In this document: in pieces, positions 5,951-13,749 of the stretch
Layout: each line of letters begins with the position of its first letter
Position numbering within the stretch: the stretch's first letter is position 1
DNA from: Betaproteobacteria bacterium RIFCSPLOWO2_02_FULL_62_17
GTDB taxonomy: Bacteria; Pseudomonadota; Gammaproteobacteria; Burkholderiales; SG8-39
DNA length: 14,721 nucleotides
Assembly (NCBI GenBank): GCA_001770355.1
Contig: MEQV01000247.1
Coordinates: forward strand, 1 to 14,721
Direction of reading: 5' to 3'
Program-made: the position numbers and the translations under genes
Notes under the pieces: generated by a model
What the model was told of the DNA's origin: nothing
Seen by the model: only the letters and a program-made list of their open reading frames with translations
The model's database searches: none

Positions 5951-7253
5951 CCGCGAGATGCTGGAGCGCAGCCTGCGCGCGGTATGGCATCCGTGCACGC
6001 AGATGAAGCACCACGAATTGCTGCCGCTGGTGCCGGTGGCGAGTGCCCGCGGCGCGTGGCTGGTCGATTTCGAAGGTAACCGCATCCTCGACGCCATCAG
6101 CTCCTGGTGGGTGAACCTGCTGGGACATGGCAATCCGCGCATCAATGAAGCCATCGTCGGGCAACTGCGGATTCTCGAACACGTCATGCTGGCCGGCTTC
6201 ACGCACGAGCCGGTGGTGCGCCTCTCCGAGCGCCTCGCGGCGCTTGCGCCGGGAAATCTGGGGCATTGCTTCTACGGCTCGGACGGCGCCTCGGCGATCG
6301 AAATCGCCTTAAAAATGAGCTTTCACGCCTGGCGCAATGCCGGCCGCACGCAGAAAACCGCCTTTATCGCCCTGGAAAACAGCTATCACGGCGAGACCCT
6401 GGGAGCGCTGTCGGTCACGGATGTGCCGCTGTTTCGCGATACCTACGCGCCGCTGCTTGGCAACTGCGTGCGCGTGCCTTCGCCGGATGCGCGCCGCGCC
6501 GAACCCGGCGAATCGGCGCGCGATTTTTCGCGGCGCTGCGCGCGGCGCCTCGAATCACACCTGGAAAAACACGCGCATGAGACCGCCGCCCTTATCGTGG
6601 AACCGCTGGTGCAGTGCGCCGGCGGCATGGCGATGTACGACGCCGAGTACCTGCGCGCGGCGCGCGAACTGTGCAACCGCTTCGAGGTGCACCTCATCGC
6701 CGATGAAATCGCGGTCGGATTCGGTCGCACCGGCACGCTGTTTGCCTGCGAGCAGGCGGGCATCGCACCGGATTTCCTGTGCCTCTCAAAAGGTCTTTCC
6801 GGCGGCTATCTGCCCTTGTCGGTGGTGATGAGCAGCGATCGCGTCTATGAAGCCTTCTACGACGACCGCCTGGCGCGCGGATTCCTGCATTCGCATTCCT
6901 ACACCGGCAACCCGCTGGCCTGCAGCGCGGCGCTGGCGGTGCTGGATATTCTCGAAGACGAGTGCACCATCGAGCGCAACCATGGGCTTGCCGGGCGCAT
7001 CAATGCTGCGACGGGCGCGCTTCGCGATCATCCGCGTGTGGCGCATTTTCGCAATCAGGGAATGATCTGGGCTTTCGATGTGCGCGATGCGCAACCCGAT
7101 TTCGCGCAGGATTTCTTTGCCCGGGCGATTGCCGCGGGCGTGCTGCTGCGGCCGCTGGGGAATACCGTTTACTGGATGCCGCCTTATGTGATCGGCGACG
7201 CGGAAATTGAATTGCTGGCGCGCACGCTGGAAATGCTGATGCAAGGGAAGTAA
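5943..7253 (+). CDS. bioA: Adenosylmethionine-8-amino-7-oxononanoate aminotransferase
   Basis: PLP aminotransferase that uses S-adenosylmethionine as amino donor to convert KAPA into 7,8-diaminononanoate. I chose GTG at 5943 (8-bp overlap with bioD, 436 aa) because the family N-terminus fits MDNREMLERSLRAVWHP. ATG at 5922 (29-bp overlap) and ATG at 5958 are alternatives, and none has a strong Shine-Dalgarno sequence. With the GTG as residue 1, the substrate-site tryptophans are W55-W56 in SSWW, the phosphate-binding region is YGSDGASAIE, the cofactor motif is LIADEIAVGFGRTG, and the Schiff-base lysine is K283 in LSKGLSGG. Near the N-terminus the motif reads WHPCTQM, with C18 where E. coli BioA has Tyr17. 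It is the last gene of the biotin operon; bioB is not nearby. Confidence 0.95.
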   Translation: MDNREMLERSLRAVWHPCTQMKHHELLPLVPVASARGAWLVDFEGNRILDAISSWWVNLLGHGNPRINEAIVGQLRILEHVMLAGFTHEPVVRLSERLAALAPGNLGHCFYGSDGASAIEIALKMSFHAWRNAGRTQKTAFIALENSYHGETLGALSVTDVPLFRDTYAPLLGNCVRVPSPDARRAEPGESARDFSRRCARRLESHLEKHAHETAALIVEPLVQCAGGMAMYDAEYLRAARELCNRFEVHLIADEIAVGFGRTGTLFACEQAGIAPDFLCLSKGLSGGYLPLSVVMSSDRVYEAFYDDRLARGFLHSHSYTGNPLACSAALAVLDILEDECTIERNHGLAGRINAATGALRDHPRVAHFRNQGMIWAFDVRDAQPDFAQDFFARAIAAGVLLRPLGNTVYWMPPYVIGDAEIELLARTLEMLMQGK

Positions 7254-7270
7254 CGCGGCGTAGATCCGCG
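7254..7270 (+). other. Short GC hairpin after bioA
   Basis: CGCGG (7254-7258) and CCGCG (7266-7270) form a 5-bp stem with a 7-nt loop immediately after the bioA stop. It has no T tract and is short; it may mark the end of the biotin transcript, but the support is weak. Confidence 0.2.
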
Positions 7271-7336
7271 GCAATGCCTGCTATTCTTCGCACAGGGGTC
7301 GCCGCGGCGGCCCGTCGGAATTTTCGGAGAAACCCC

Positions 7337-7711
7337 ATGACTTTCAGACTAGAGCACGTGCATGTGAAAACCCGCGAGCCCGCGAAAACCGCCCGCTTTT
7401 ATATGGAAACCCTGGGCGCTACGCTGATCGAGGCCAGCCACAACGACACCCGCTTTCGCGTCGACCTGCACGGGGTGACGCTCAATATCACCGACCATGT
7501 CGATTACCAGAAGCGCCAGCAGAAATACGGTCTGGAACATCTGGCGGTCGAAACGGATCACATGGACGGCACGCTGGCGAAGCTAAAGGCACAGGGTGCA
7601 ACGGTCCTCGAGGAAATGATTTCTCCGATCCCCGCGCACCGGGGCGGCCGGATTTGTTTCCTTGAAGGACCCGAGGGAATCCAGCTGGAACTGATTGAAA
7701 TCATGCCCTGA
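7337..7711 (+). CDS. VOC-superfamily (glyoxalase/bleomycin-resistance fold) protein
   Basis: A small metalloenzyme-fold protein of 124 aa. It starts at ATG 7337 with GGAG (7326-7329) 7 nt upstream; an earlier in-frame ATG at 7274 lacks this and would add an unlikely arginine-rich tail. The sequence has the paired beta-alpha-beta-beta-beta modules: LEHVHVKTREPAKTARFYMETLG at the start and LEHLAVETDHMDGTLAKLKAQGA in the second half. Likely metal ligands are H7, H68 and E118 (IQLELIE). That pattern fits glyoxalase I or methylmalonyl-CoA epimerase relatives, but also ring-cleavage and isomerase members, so no substrate is assigned. It lies 23 nt before a D-2-hydroxyacid dehydrogenase and is probably co-transcribed with it, so it may act on a 2-oxo or 2-hydroxy acid. 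Confidence 0.88.
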   Translation: MTFRLEHVHVKTREPAKTARFYMETLGATLIEASHNDTRFRVDLHGVTLNITDHVDYQKRQQKYGLEHLAVETDHMDGTLAKLKAQGATVLEEMISPIPAHRGGRICFLEGPEGIQLELIEIMP

Positions 7712-7734
7712 CGGACAGGCAGCCGGGAATCGAC

Positions 7735-8790
7735 ATGTCAACCCTGATGAAAAATATTTTCTACTACAACCATCTCAACCATCCGGTCTATATGGAACTG
7801 ATGGGCAGGCGCAAGGACATGCTGGTGCAGAAGGTCGATGCCGCGACGCCGTCACGCCAGATGGCTGGCGTGCTGGCCGCCGCGCACGCCTACCAGATCG
7901 GTTCCGACCAGAACGAAATGCCGCCCGATTTTCAGGCCTGCGACGCCTTGTTCCGGCGCACGCCGAACCTGCTATTGGTTTCCACCAGTGGCGCCGGCTA
8001 CGACACGATCGATCTCGACGCCTGCACTCGCGCAGGGATCCTCGCCATGAATCAGGCTGGGGGAAATGCCGAGGCCGTGGCCGAACACGTGCTCGGCATG
8101 ATGTTCTGTCTGTCCAAGCGCATCATCGAGACCGACCGTTACATGCGCCGCGAGGCGGGCATCAAGCGGGTGGAGTTCATGGGCCATGACGCGCTGGGAA
8201 AAACCATCGGCATCGTCGGCCTGGGGCATGTGGGCACGCGCATCGCGGAGTTGTGCCGCGGACTGATGCACATGCGGGTGCTGGCCTATGACCCCTACCT
8301 CTGCGCCGAGGAGATGGCAAATAGAGGCGGCGAGAAAGTGGCGCTCGATGCGATCTTCCGCGAGTCCGATTACGTCTCGATCAACTGCCCGCTCAACGCC
8401 GGGTCAAAAGGCATGGTCGGCGCGGCGCAGTACGCGCTCATGAAGAAAGAAGCCTTCTTTATCAGCACCGCGCGCGGCGGCGTTCACGACGAAATAGCGC
8501 TGGCCGATGCCCTGCGCGAAAAGCGCATTGCCGGCGCGGGCCTCGATGTCTGGGAGCCGGAACCGCCGCTGCCCAGCCATCCTCTGATGCAGTTCGACAA
8601 TGTTCTCTTGAGCCCCCACACGGCCGGTGTCACGCATGAGTCGCGCACCCGCATCACCACTATCGCGGTGGAACAGTTGCTGGGGGCGTTCGATGGCAAA
8701 CGCCCGCCGCGACTGTTGAATCCGGCGGCCTGGCCCTTGTTCTGCGAGCGCTTCGAGAAGGAATTCGGCCGGCTGCCTGAGCCTGCGTGA
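7735..8790 (+). CDS. D-isomer-specific 2-hydroxyacid dehydrogenase
   Basis: NAD(P)-dependent cytoplasmic oxidoreductase of 351 aa interconverting a 2-oxoacid and a D-2-hydroxyacid. The Rossmann motif GLGHVG is at 162-167 and the cofactor-choosing acidic residue follows in LAYDPY, suggesting NAD(H). The catalytic triad is R247 (STARGG), E274 (DVWEPEP) and H295 (LSPHTAG). The N-terminal catalytic domain carries LLLVSTSGAGYDTIDLDA, the usual substrate loop. The start is ATG at 7735 with GGGA (7725-7728) upstream. The C-terminal tail, residues about 325-351 (LLNPAAWPLFCERFEKEFG), is longer than in glycerate or phosphoglycerate dehydrogenases and may mark a subfamily. It sits 23 nt after the VOC gene. 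The family is firm; the substrate is unknown. Confidence 0.94.
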   Translation: MSTLMKNIFYYNHLNHPVYMELMGRRKDMLVQKVDAATPSRQMAGVLAAAHAYQIGSDQNEMPPDFQACDALFRRTPNLLLVSTSGAGYDTIDLDACTRAGILAMNQAGGNAEAVAEHVLGMMFCLSKRIIETDRYMRREAGIKRVEFMGHDALGKTIGIVGLGHVGTRIAELCRGLMHMRVLAYDPYLCAEEMANRGGEKVALDAIFRESDYVSINCPLNAGSKGMVGAAQYALMKKEAFFISTARGGVHDEIALADALREKRIAGAGLDVWEPEPPLPSHPLMQFDNVLLSPHTAGVTHESRTRITTIAVEQLLGAFDGKRPPRLLNPAAWPLFCERFEKEFGRLPEPA

Positions 8791-8827
8791 CTGGGGCGGG
8801 CTTGCCGGGGGCTCAGCGACCGACAAA

Positions 8828-8874
8828 TTGCGGTTTTCGAAAATGGGTATTACCATTGGCTGCTCTGGTATTAC
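8828..8874 (+). promoter_or_regulatory. Palindrome-rich promoter/operator of the toxin-antitoxin operon
   Basis: The region holds a perfect 10-bp palindrome TTTTCGAAAA (8834-8843) and a perfect inverted repeat GGTA-T-TACC (8846-8854). A second copy of GGTATTAC (8867-8874) lies exactly 21 bp after the first, about two helical turns, on the same DNA face. A loose sigma-70 pair, TTGCGG (8828-8833) and TACCAT (8851-8856) with 17-nt spacing, overlaps them. This is what one expects of a VapBC-type operon repressed by its own antitoxin or complex. Confidence 0.5.
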
Positions 8875-8886
8875 TTGGAGTCAGGC

Positions 8887-9171
8887 ATGGCGCAGCAGCT
8901 TACCGTCAAGGGGCAAGTCACCATCCCCAAGCGGGTTCGGGATTATCTGGGCATTGGTCCCGGAAGCGGGGTCGAATTCGAAGTCGATTCCAAGGGGGAA
9001 GTGCTATTGCGTAAGGCGGGCAAACCTTTGAAGGCAGCCGGTGGCCGGAGCGCTTTCGCCGCATTGCGCGGCAGCCGCAACACCGGTATGAGCACCGGCG
9101 AGATCATGAACTTGCTTCGCGGCTACGACATGGACGCGGGCGATCCGGGATTCAAATCCGCAGGCAAATGA
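8887..9171 (+). CDS. vapB: AbrB/SpoVT-type antitoxin (VapB-like)
   Basis: A 94-aa DNA-binding antitoxin. The start is ATG 8887 with GGAG (8877-8880) 6 nt upstream; an in-frame TTG at 8875 is less likely. The N-terminal half is the swapped-hairpin AbrB fold: QLTVKGQVTIPKRVRDYLGIGPGSGVEFEV, with the typical VTIPKxVRxxLGI. The tail (about residues 45-94, with LRGSRNTGMSTGEIMNLLRGYD) is the toxin-neutralising part; the MSTGEIMNLLRGY stretch is common in antitoxins paired with PIN toxins. The stop overlaps the toxin start by 4 bp. Palindromes upstream suggest autoregulation. Confidence 0.9.
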   Translation: MAQQLTVKGQVTIPKRVRDYLGIGPGSGVEFEVDSKGEVLLRKAGKPLKAAGGRSAFAALRGSRNTGMSTGEIMNLLRGYDMDAGDPGFKSAGK

Positions 9172-9569
9172 TTCTTGTCGATTCCTGCGTTCTCATTGAT
9201 GTCCTGGAGAACGATCAAGAATGGGCGGACTGGTCGCAGCGGCAGCTCGAAAGCTGGAGCGTGCGCGGGCCTCTCCTGATCAATCCGGTGATCTACGCGG
9301 AACTGGCCGCCTACGCGATCAGCAAGGAGTCGCTCGACGCCGAAGTGGCACAGGCCGCCCTGGAGTCGCGCGAGTTTTCGTCCGAGGCCTTGTTTCTGGC
9401 CGGTCGTGCGCACGCTGCGTATCGTCGGCGCGGCGGTTTGCGCGCCGGAGTGCTGGCGGATTTCCTGGTTGGCGCGCAGGCCGCGGTGCTGCGGATTCCA
9501 ATTTTGACGCGGGATGTTGCCCGGTTTCGAAGCTATTTCCCGACGGTCACACTGGCGAGCCCCGAGTAA
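9168..9569 (+). CDS. vapC: PIN-domain ribonuclease toxin (VapC-like)
   Basis: A 133-aa PIN-domain toxin. VapC family members cleave RNA, often initiator tRNA or 23S rRNA, when the antitoxin is degraded. The acidic Mg-site residues are in place: D5 (ILVDSCVLIDVL), E45 (YAELAAY), D98 (LADFLVGAQA) and D116 (LTRDVARFRSYFP). Because these are intact and the length is normal, the toxin looks functional rather than decayed. The start ATG overlaps the antitoxin stop as ATGA, giving translational coupling. The target RNA cannot be read from the sequence. Confidence 0.92.
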   Translation: MILVDSCVLIDVLENDQEWADWSQRQLESWSVRGPLLINPVIYAELAAYAISKESLDAEVAQAALESREFSSEALFLAGRAHAAYRRRGGLRAGVLADFLVGAQAAVLRIPILTRDVARFRSYFPTVTLASPE

Positions 9570-9665
9570 ATGATTCTGTGCCGGGAGATCGGAGTGGGTG
9601 TAATGGTAACTTGCATATTTCCGCCCCGCGGCCAGGCGAGCCTCAGCACCGGGAAGCCAACACAG

Positions 9666-9679
9666 TAGAATCTAGAATC
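9666..9679 (+). promoter_or_regulatory. Tandem TAGAATC pair, possible -10 region of the decarboxylase operon
   Basis: TAGAATC occurs twice back to back (9666-9672 and 9673-9679), each with a good -10-like TAGAAT. They lie 30-43 nt before the UbiD start. No matching -35 is visible at 16-18 nt (TTGCAT at 9611-9616 is too far), so the promoter is tentative. The rest of the 139-nt gap 9570-9708 shows nothing else I can support. Confidence 0.27.
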
Positions 9680-9708
9680 CGTGAACGCAAAACCAATGGA
9701 GATGGGAA

Positions 9709-11319
9709 ATGCCAGAAGGAAATCGCGCGGCCGTCAAACCCGACCTGGAGAAATTCCGATTGCGTCGTTTTGTGGAGTCCCTGGCGCAGGCCGGCGAACT
9801 GGAGGTCATCGGCCGGGCGCTCGATCTCGCCGAGTTGAGTCCAATCATCGAGGGCACGCCAAAAGCGGTGCTGTTCAAGAGCGCCGGGCCCGAGCGGGTG
9901 GAACTCGCCGCCGCGGTCATGGGCAGTCGCAGGCGCATGGCGCTTGCATTCGGCGTTTCCGAGGAAGATCTCGCCAAGGAGGCGCTGAGGCGGCTGGATA
10001 AGCCGCATGCCGTGTTCGAAGTCTCCTCGGCCGAAGCACCCGTCCACCAAGTGGTGCTGACCGGCGAGCAGGCGGATGCTTCGAAACTGCCATTTCATCC
10101 GCAGCACGAATTCGACGGCGGTGTCTATATTTCCTCGGGGCTGGACTACACCATCGATCCGGAGACCGGGTTCACCAATATCGGCTGCCGCCGCCTGTGC
10201 CTGCGGGGGCGCCACGAGTGCACGACCAACGTCACCAGCCAGTCGCACCTTCGCGATCTCTACCAGCGCACATTGCGCAAGGGCGAGCGCCTGCCCATCA
10301 GTTTTACGGTGGGTTCGCATCCTCTGGATTTCATGGCGGCCGCAATGCGCGTGCCCAAGTCCGACGAGCTGATGTTCCTCGGCGCATTCCGGGGTGAGCC
10401 GGTGGCGCTGGTGAAAAGCGTAAGCAACGACATCCGCGTTCCCGCCGACGCCGAAATGGTCATCGAGGGCTACCTCGACGAACGCGGCTACATCGAGCCC
10501 GAGGGGCCGTACGGCGAATACATGGGCTATTACGGCCCCATGCATCTTGACCCGGTGTTCCACATTACGGCGATCACCATGCGCCGTGACGCCATGCACC
10601 AGTCGCTGCTGCACGGCGCCGGACGAGTTCTCGGACAATGCGACTCCGTGCATCTGGCCGCCATCCGCATCGAGGCGGACGCGCTCAAGCTGCTCTGCTC
10701 CATCGGCATCGAGGTGAGCGCGCTGTTCCAGTCGGTCTGGGGCGGTGAACTGCAGCACCTTCGCGTCGCCATCCGCCAGACCGGCCCCGGCCAGGCGCGG
10801 CACGTCATCACCGCGCTGTTCGGCGCCATCTACCCGATCAAGCACATTTTCGTTGTCGATGAGGACATCGACGTTCGTTCCGACCACGCGATGGAGTGGG
10901 CGCTGGGCACCCGATTCCAGGCTGATCGGGATCTGGTGATCCTGGAATCGATGCATGGCATGAGGATGGATCCTTCGCTCGACGGCCGGCCCCTGGGCGC
11001 CAAGGCCGGATTCGACTGCACCCGGCCGTTTGGCAGAAAGCAGCTCATCACCTCGTTGGTACCGTCGGCAAAACGGCTGACCCAGGCTGCCAAGTTCCAG
11101 ACGGTGGAACAGTCACTTGGCGCCGGGCCCACGTTTTTCATGCACATCATGGAAGCGATCGGCAGCCGCGACGGGCGCGAGGTCACCCTGGCCCTGGATG
11201 AATTGCGCTCGAGGGGAAGACTCGGCCGCGACGCCGAGGGGCGTTATCACCTCGCGCAGTCCGAGGCGGGTCGAACCGCCATCATCGGCGCGCCCGGCCA
11301 CGATCCTCAAATCGACTGA
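9709..11319 (+). CDS. UbiD-family (de)carboxylase, prenylated-FMN dependent
   Basis: UbiD enzymes use prenylated FMN, Mn and K to reversibly decarboxylate aromatic, heteroaromatic or unsaturated acids. At 536 aa the length fits. The start is ATG 9709 with GGAG (9698-9701) 7 nt upstream. The catalytic Glu pair is visible in EPEGPYGEYMGYYG as E265 and E270, corresponding to Fdc1 E277/E282. The cofactor-region arginine is R161 in TNIGCRRL, with N157 nearby as a likely metal ligand. Other family features are SSGLDYTIDPETGFTN, GSHPLDFMAAA and the C-terminal IYPIKHIFVVDEDIDV. No UbiX prenyltransferase is in the window. A molybdenum-hydroxylase gene follows after 15 nt and a ThDP enzyme after that, so I infer a dedicated catabolic operon. 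It is not clearly the ubiquinone-pathway UbiD. Confidence 0.94.
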   Translation: MPEGNRAAVKPDLEKFRLRRFVESLAQAGELEVIGRALDLAELSPIIEGTPKAVLFKSAGPERVELAAAVMGSRRRMALAFGVSEEDLAKEALRRLDKPHAVFEVSSAEAPVHQVVLTGEQADASKLPFHPQHEFDGGVYISSGLDYTIDPETGFTNIGCRRLCLRGRHECTTNVTSQSHLRDLYQRTLRKGERLPISFTVGSHPLDFMAAAMRVPKSDELMFLGAFRGEPVALVKSVSNDIRVPADAEMVIEGYLDERGYIEPEGPYGEYMGYYGPMHLDPVFHITAITMRRDAMHQSLLHGAGRVLGQCDSVHLAAIRIEADALKLLCSIGIEVSALFQSVWGGELQHLRVAIRQTGPGQARHVITALFGAIYPIKHIFVVDEDIDVRSDHAMEWALGTRFQADRDLVILESMHGMRMDPSLDGRPLGAKAGFDCTRPFGRKQLITSLVPSAKRLTQAAKFQTVEQSLGAGPTFFMHIMEAIGSRDGREVTLALDELRSRGRLGRDAEGRYHLAQSEAGRTAIIGAPGHDPQID

Positions 11320-11334
11320 ATCGGGGATTTCATC

Positions 11335-13749
11335 GTGGCAAAGGAAACCATGGAGCGGGCAGCCGCGGTGAAGAACGGAATCGGCCAGCCGGTCCGGCGC
11401 AGGGAAGATCTGCGTCTCCTGACGGGCACCGGCTGCTATGCCACCGATATTGCGTTGCCGGGACAGGCGTGTGCGGCGATGGTGCGTTCGCCTCATGCGC
11501 ACGCGCGCATCGTTTCGATCGACAAGTCGGCGGCCCTCGCCGTCCCCGGCGTCCTTGCGGTGCTGACCGGGGCAGATGTCATGGCGGATGGCCTCGGCAA
11601 TCTCCCTGAAGACCCGGGCATCGCGATGGGGGGACCGCCGGACGTCGTGCTGCGCGTGCGCCCGGGTGGGCAGCTTTTCAAGTCCAAGCGCCTTCCGATG
11701 CCCTGCGACCGGACACGCTACGTCGGCGAAACCCTCGCCATGGTGGTCGCGGAGACGGCGGAGCAGGCGAAGGATGCAGCCGAACTGGTTGAAATTGATT
11801 ACGAAACGCTGCCCTCGGCCGTGCACGCCGCCGATGCGATCGGGCCGGATGCCGCGCGGCTCTGGGACGAATCCACGAGCAATGTTTGCCTCGACGTCGA
11901 AGTCGGCGACGAGCATGCGGCCGCCGAGGCGTTCAGGCGCGCGGCGCACGTGGCGAGGCTCGATACCTGGATCCAACGCGTCACCGGCGTACCGATGGAG
12001 ACCCGGACGGTCGCCGCAGAGTTCGATGCTGCGACCGGCCGGTACACGCTTCATGCTGGAACGGGGCACGGCGTGGCCGCATTCAGGCAGGAACTCGCGC
12101 AGGTTCTCGATGTTCCGCCCGAGCGCGTGCGCTGCGTGGTGCAGGACACCGGGGGCAATTTCGGAACGCGCAATTTCTTCTATCCCGAATACGCACTGGT
12201 TGCCTGGGCGGCAAGGCGCGTCGGCCGGCCTGTGAAATGGGTGTGCGAGCGCCGCGAAGCGTTCCTCGGCGATTACCAGGGGCGCGACCTCGCCGTCACA
12301 GCCGAGCTCGCGCTCGACCGGGAAGGGCGCTTCCTCTGCGTGCGCGGATCGAATCTCAGCAATGTCGGCGCGCACACTGCCACCGTCGTCCCGCTGCGCA
12401 AGGGCCTCGGCCTGATGTCGGGGGTGTACAACATTCCGGCGGCGTATTTCCGCGGCCGCGCCGCGGTCAGCAACACGGTTTCGACAACGCCCTATCGCAG
12501 CGCCGGCCGGCCCGAAGCCATGTTCGTGATCGAGCGATTGATCGACATCGCTGCCGACGAATTCGGCTTCGACCCGGTAGAACTGCGGCGCCGCAATCTC
12601 GTTTCGCCCGAGGCGATGCCGTTCAGGAATCCCTTTGGCGTGACCTACGACAGCGGCAGCTACGAGGCGGCGATGGACAAGGCGCTCGAACTGGCCGACT
12701 GGAAGGGTTTTGCGGGCCGCAGGGCGCAGTCGAAGCGTCGCGGGCGGCTGCGCGGCATCGGGGTCGCCAATTGGGTCGAGATCACGACCGGCAATCCGCA
12801 CGAGCGGGCCGAGATCACCGTACTCCCGGAAGGCGTGGTCGAACTGGTCATCGGCACCATGTCCACCGGGCAGGGCCATGAAACGGTCTTCCCGCAACTC
12901 TTGACCGAATGGCTGGGTGTGCCTTACGAGAGCGTGCGCTTCGTCGCGCACGACACCGAACGCGTCAAAGGCGGCGGCGGCTCGCACTCGGGCCGCTCCA
13001 TGAAGATGGCGACAATTGTCGTCGGCAAGGCGAGCGACGACATCATTGAGCGGGGCAAGAAGATCGCGGCGCAGCTGTTCGAAGCGGTTGCACCCGACAT
13101 CGAGTTCGACCGCGGCGTGTTCCGGATCGCAGGTACCAACCGCGAGCTGGGAATTTTCGAGATCGCCCGCGCCGCTGCGACCCGCACGGATCTGCCCGCC
13201 GAGCTGCGGGGCACGCTGGGGACCGTCTCCGACCAGGTCGTCCTCACCGGCAGCTTTCCCTATGGCGCGCAAGTCTGCGAGGTAGAAGTTGATCCCGAGA
13301 CCGGCGTGGTACAGGTGCTCGACCACACCGCGGTGGACGATGTCGGCCGCCCGGTGAACCCGCTCATCGTCGATGGCCAGACGCACGGCGGCATCGCCCA
13401 GGGTGCTGGACAGGCCTTGATGGAGAAGTGCCATTACGACCGGGAATCCGGGCAGCTGCTGTCGGCCTCCTTCATGGATTACGCCATGCCCCGGGCCGAC
13501 ACTTTTCCCTCGTTCAAGACCGCGTTCAGCGCGGTGCCCGCGCCCGGCAACCGGCTCGGCGTGCGCTCCGGCGGCGAAGGGGGCACCACGCCGGCGCTCG
13601 CGGTGGTGATCAATGCCATCGTAGACGCCTGCGCAGAACTGGGTGTCAGGCACATCGAGATGCCGGCCACGCCGGAACGCGTCTGGCGAGCGATCCGCGA
13701 GGCCCGACCGCCGCAAACGAATTCTGCCGACGACAGGGAACGCAAGTGA
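11335..13749 (+). CDS. Xanthine-dehydrogenase-family molybdopterin-binding (large) subunit
   Basis: Large subunit of a molybdenum hydroxylase, the part that binds the molybdopterin cofactor and hydroxylates a C-H bond with water as oxygen source. It is 804 aa, starting at GTG 11335 with GGGGA (11323-11327) 7 nt upstream. The N-terminal hammerhead domain has PVRRREDLRLLTGTGCY and MVRSPHAHARI. Further on come QDTGGNFGTRN (G273-G277; most relatives have GGGFG), PYRSAGRPEAMF at 386-397, STGQGHETVF and the catalytic glutamate E748 in GGEGGTT. The CO-dehydrogenase signature with a selenated cysteine loop is absent, so it is not CoxL. No FeS (CoxS-like) or FAD (CoxM-like) subunit is adjacent. It sits 15 nt after ubiD and overlaps the next gene by 4 nt. 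The substrate is unknown. Confidence 0.93.
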   Translation: MAKETMERAAAVKNGIGQPVRRREDLRLLTGTGCYATDIALPGQACAAMVRSPHAHARIVSIDKSAALAVPGVLAVLTGADVMADGLGNLPEDPGIAMGGPPDVVLRVRPGGQLFKSKRLPMPCDRTRYVGETLAMVVAETAEQAKDAAELVEIDYETLPSAVHAADAIGPDAARLWDESTSNVCLDVEVGDEHAAAEAFRRAAHVARLDTWIQRVTGVPMETRTVAAEFDAATGRYTLHAGTGHGVAAFRQELAQVLDVPPERVRCVVQDTGGNFGTRNFFYPEYALVAWAARRVGRPVKWVCERREAFLGDYQGRDLAVTAELALDREGRFLCVRGSNLSNVGAHTATVVPLRKGLGLMSGVYNIPAAYFRGRAAVSNTVSTTPYRSAGRPEAMFVIERLIDIAADEFGFDPVELRRRNLVSPEAMPFRNPFGVTYDSGSYEAAMDKALELADWKGFAGRRAQSKRRGRLRGIGVANWVEITTGNPHERAEITVLPEGVVELVIGTMSTGQGHETVFPQLLTEWLGVPYESVRFVAHDTERVKGGGGSHSGRSMKMATIVVGKASDDIIERGKKIAAQLFEAVAPDIEFDRGVFRIAGTNRELGIFEIARAAATRTDLPAELRGTLGTVSDQVVLTGSFPYGAQVCEVEVDPETGVVQVLDHTAVDDVGRPVNPLIVDGQTHGGIAQGAGQALMEKCHYDRESGQLLSASFMDYAMPRADTFPSFKTAFSAVPAPGNRLGVRSGGEGGTTPALAVVINAIVDACAELGVRHIEMPATPERVWRAIREARPPQTNSADDRERK

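Noticed and set aside
5252..6202. 316-aa open frame on the minus strand over bioD/bioA
   Set aside because: It is an antisense shadow crossing two real genes with conserved active-site residues.
9643..10956. 437-aa open frame on the minus strand
   Set aside because: It lies antisense to the UbiD gene, with no recognised motifs and the same skewed composition.
9709..11319. Ubiquinone-pathway UbiD itself
   Set aside because: Operon partners are catabolic in type and no ubi genes are near; the family also contains many catabolic decarboxylases.
11335..13749. Aerobic CO dehydrogenase large subunit (CoxL)
   Set aside because: The cysteine-containing active-site loop of form I CoxL is missing; the loop reads TTPYRSAGR, as in the broader family, and coxM/coxS are not adjacent.
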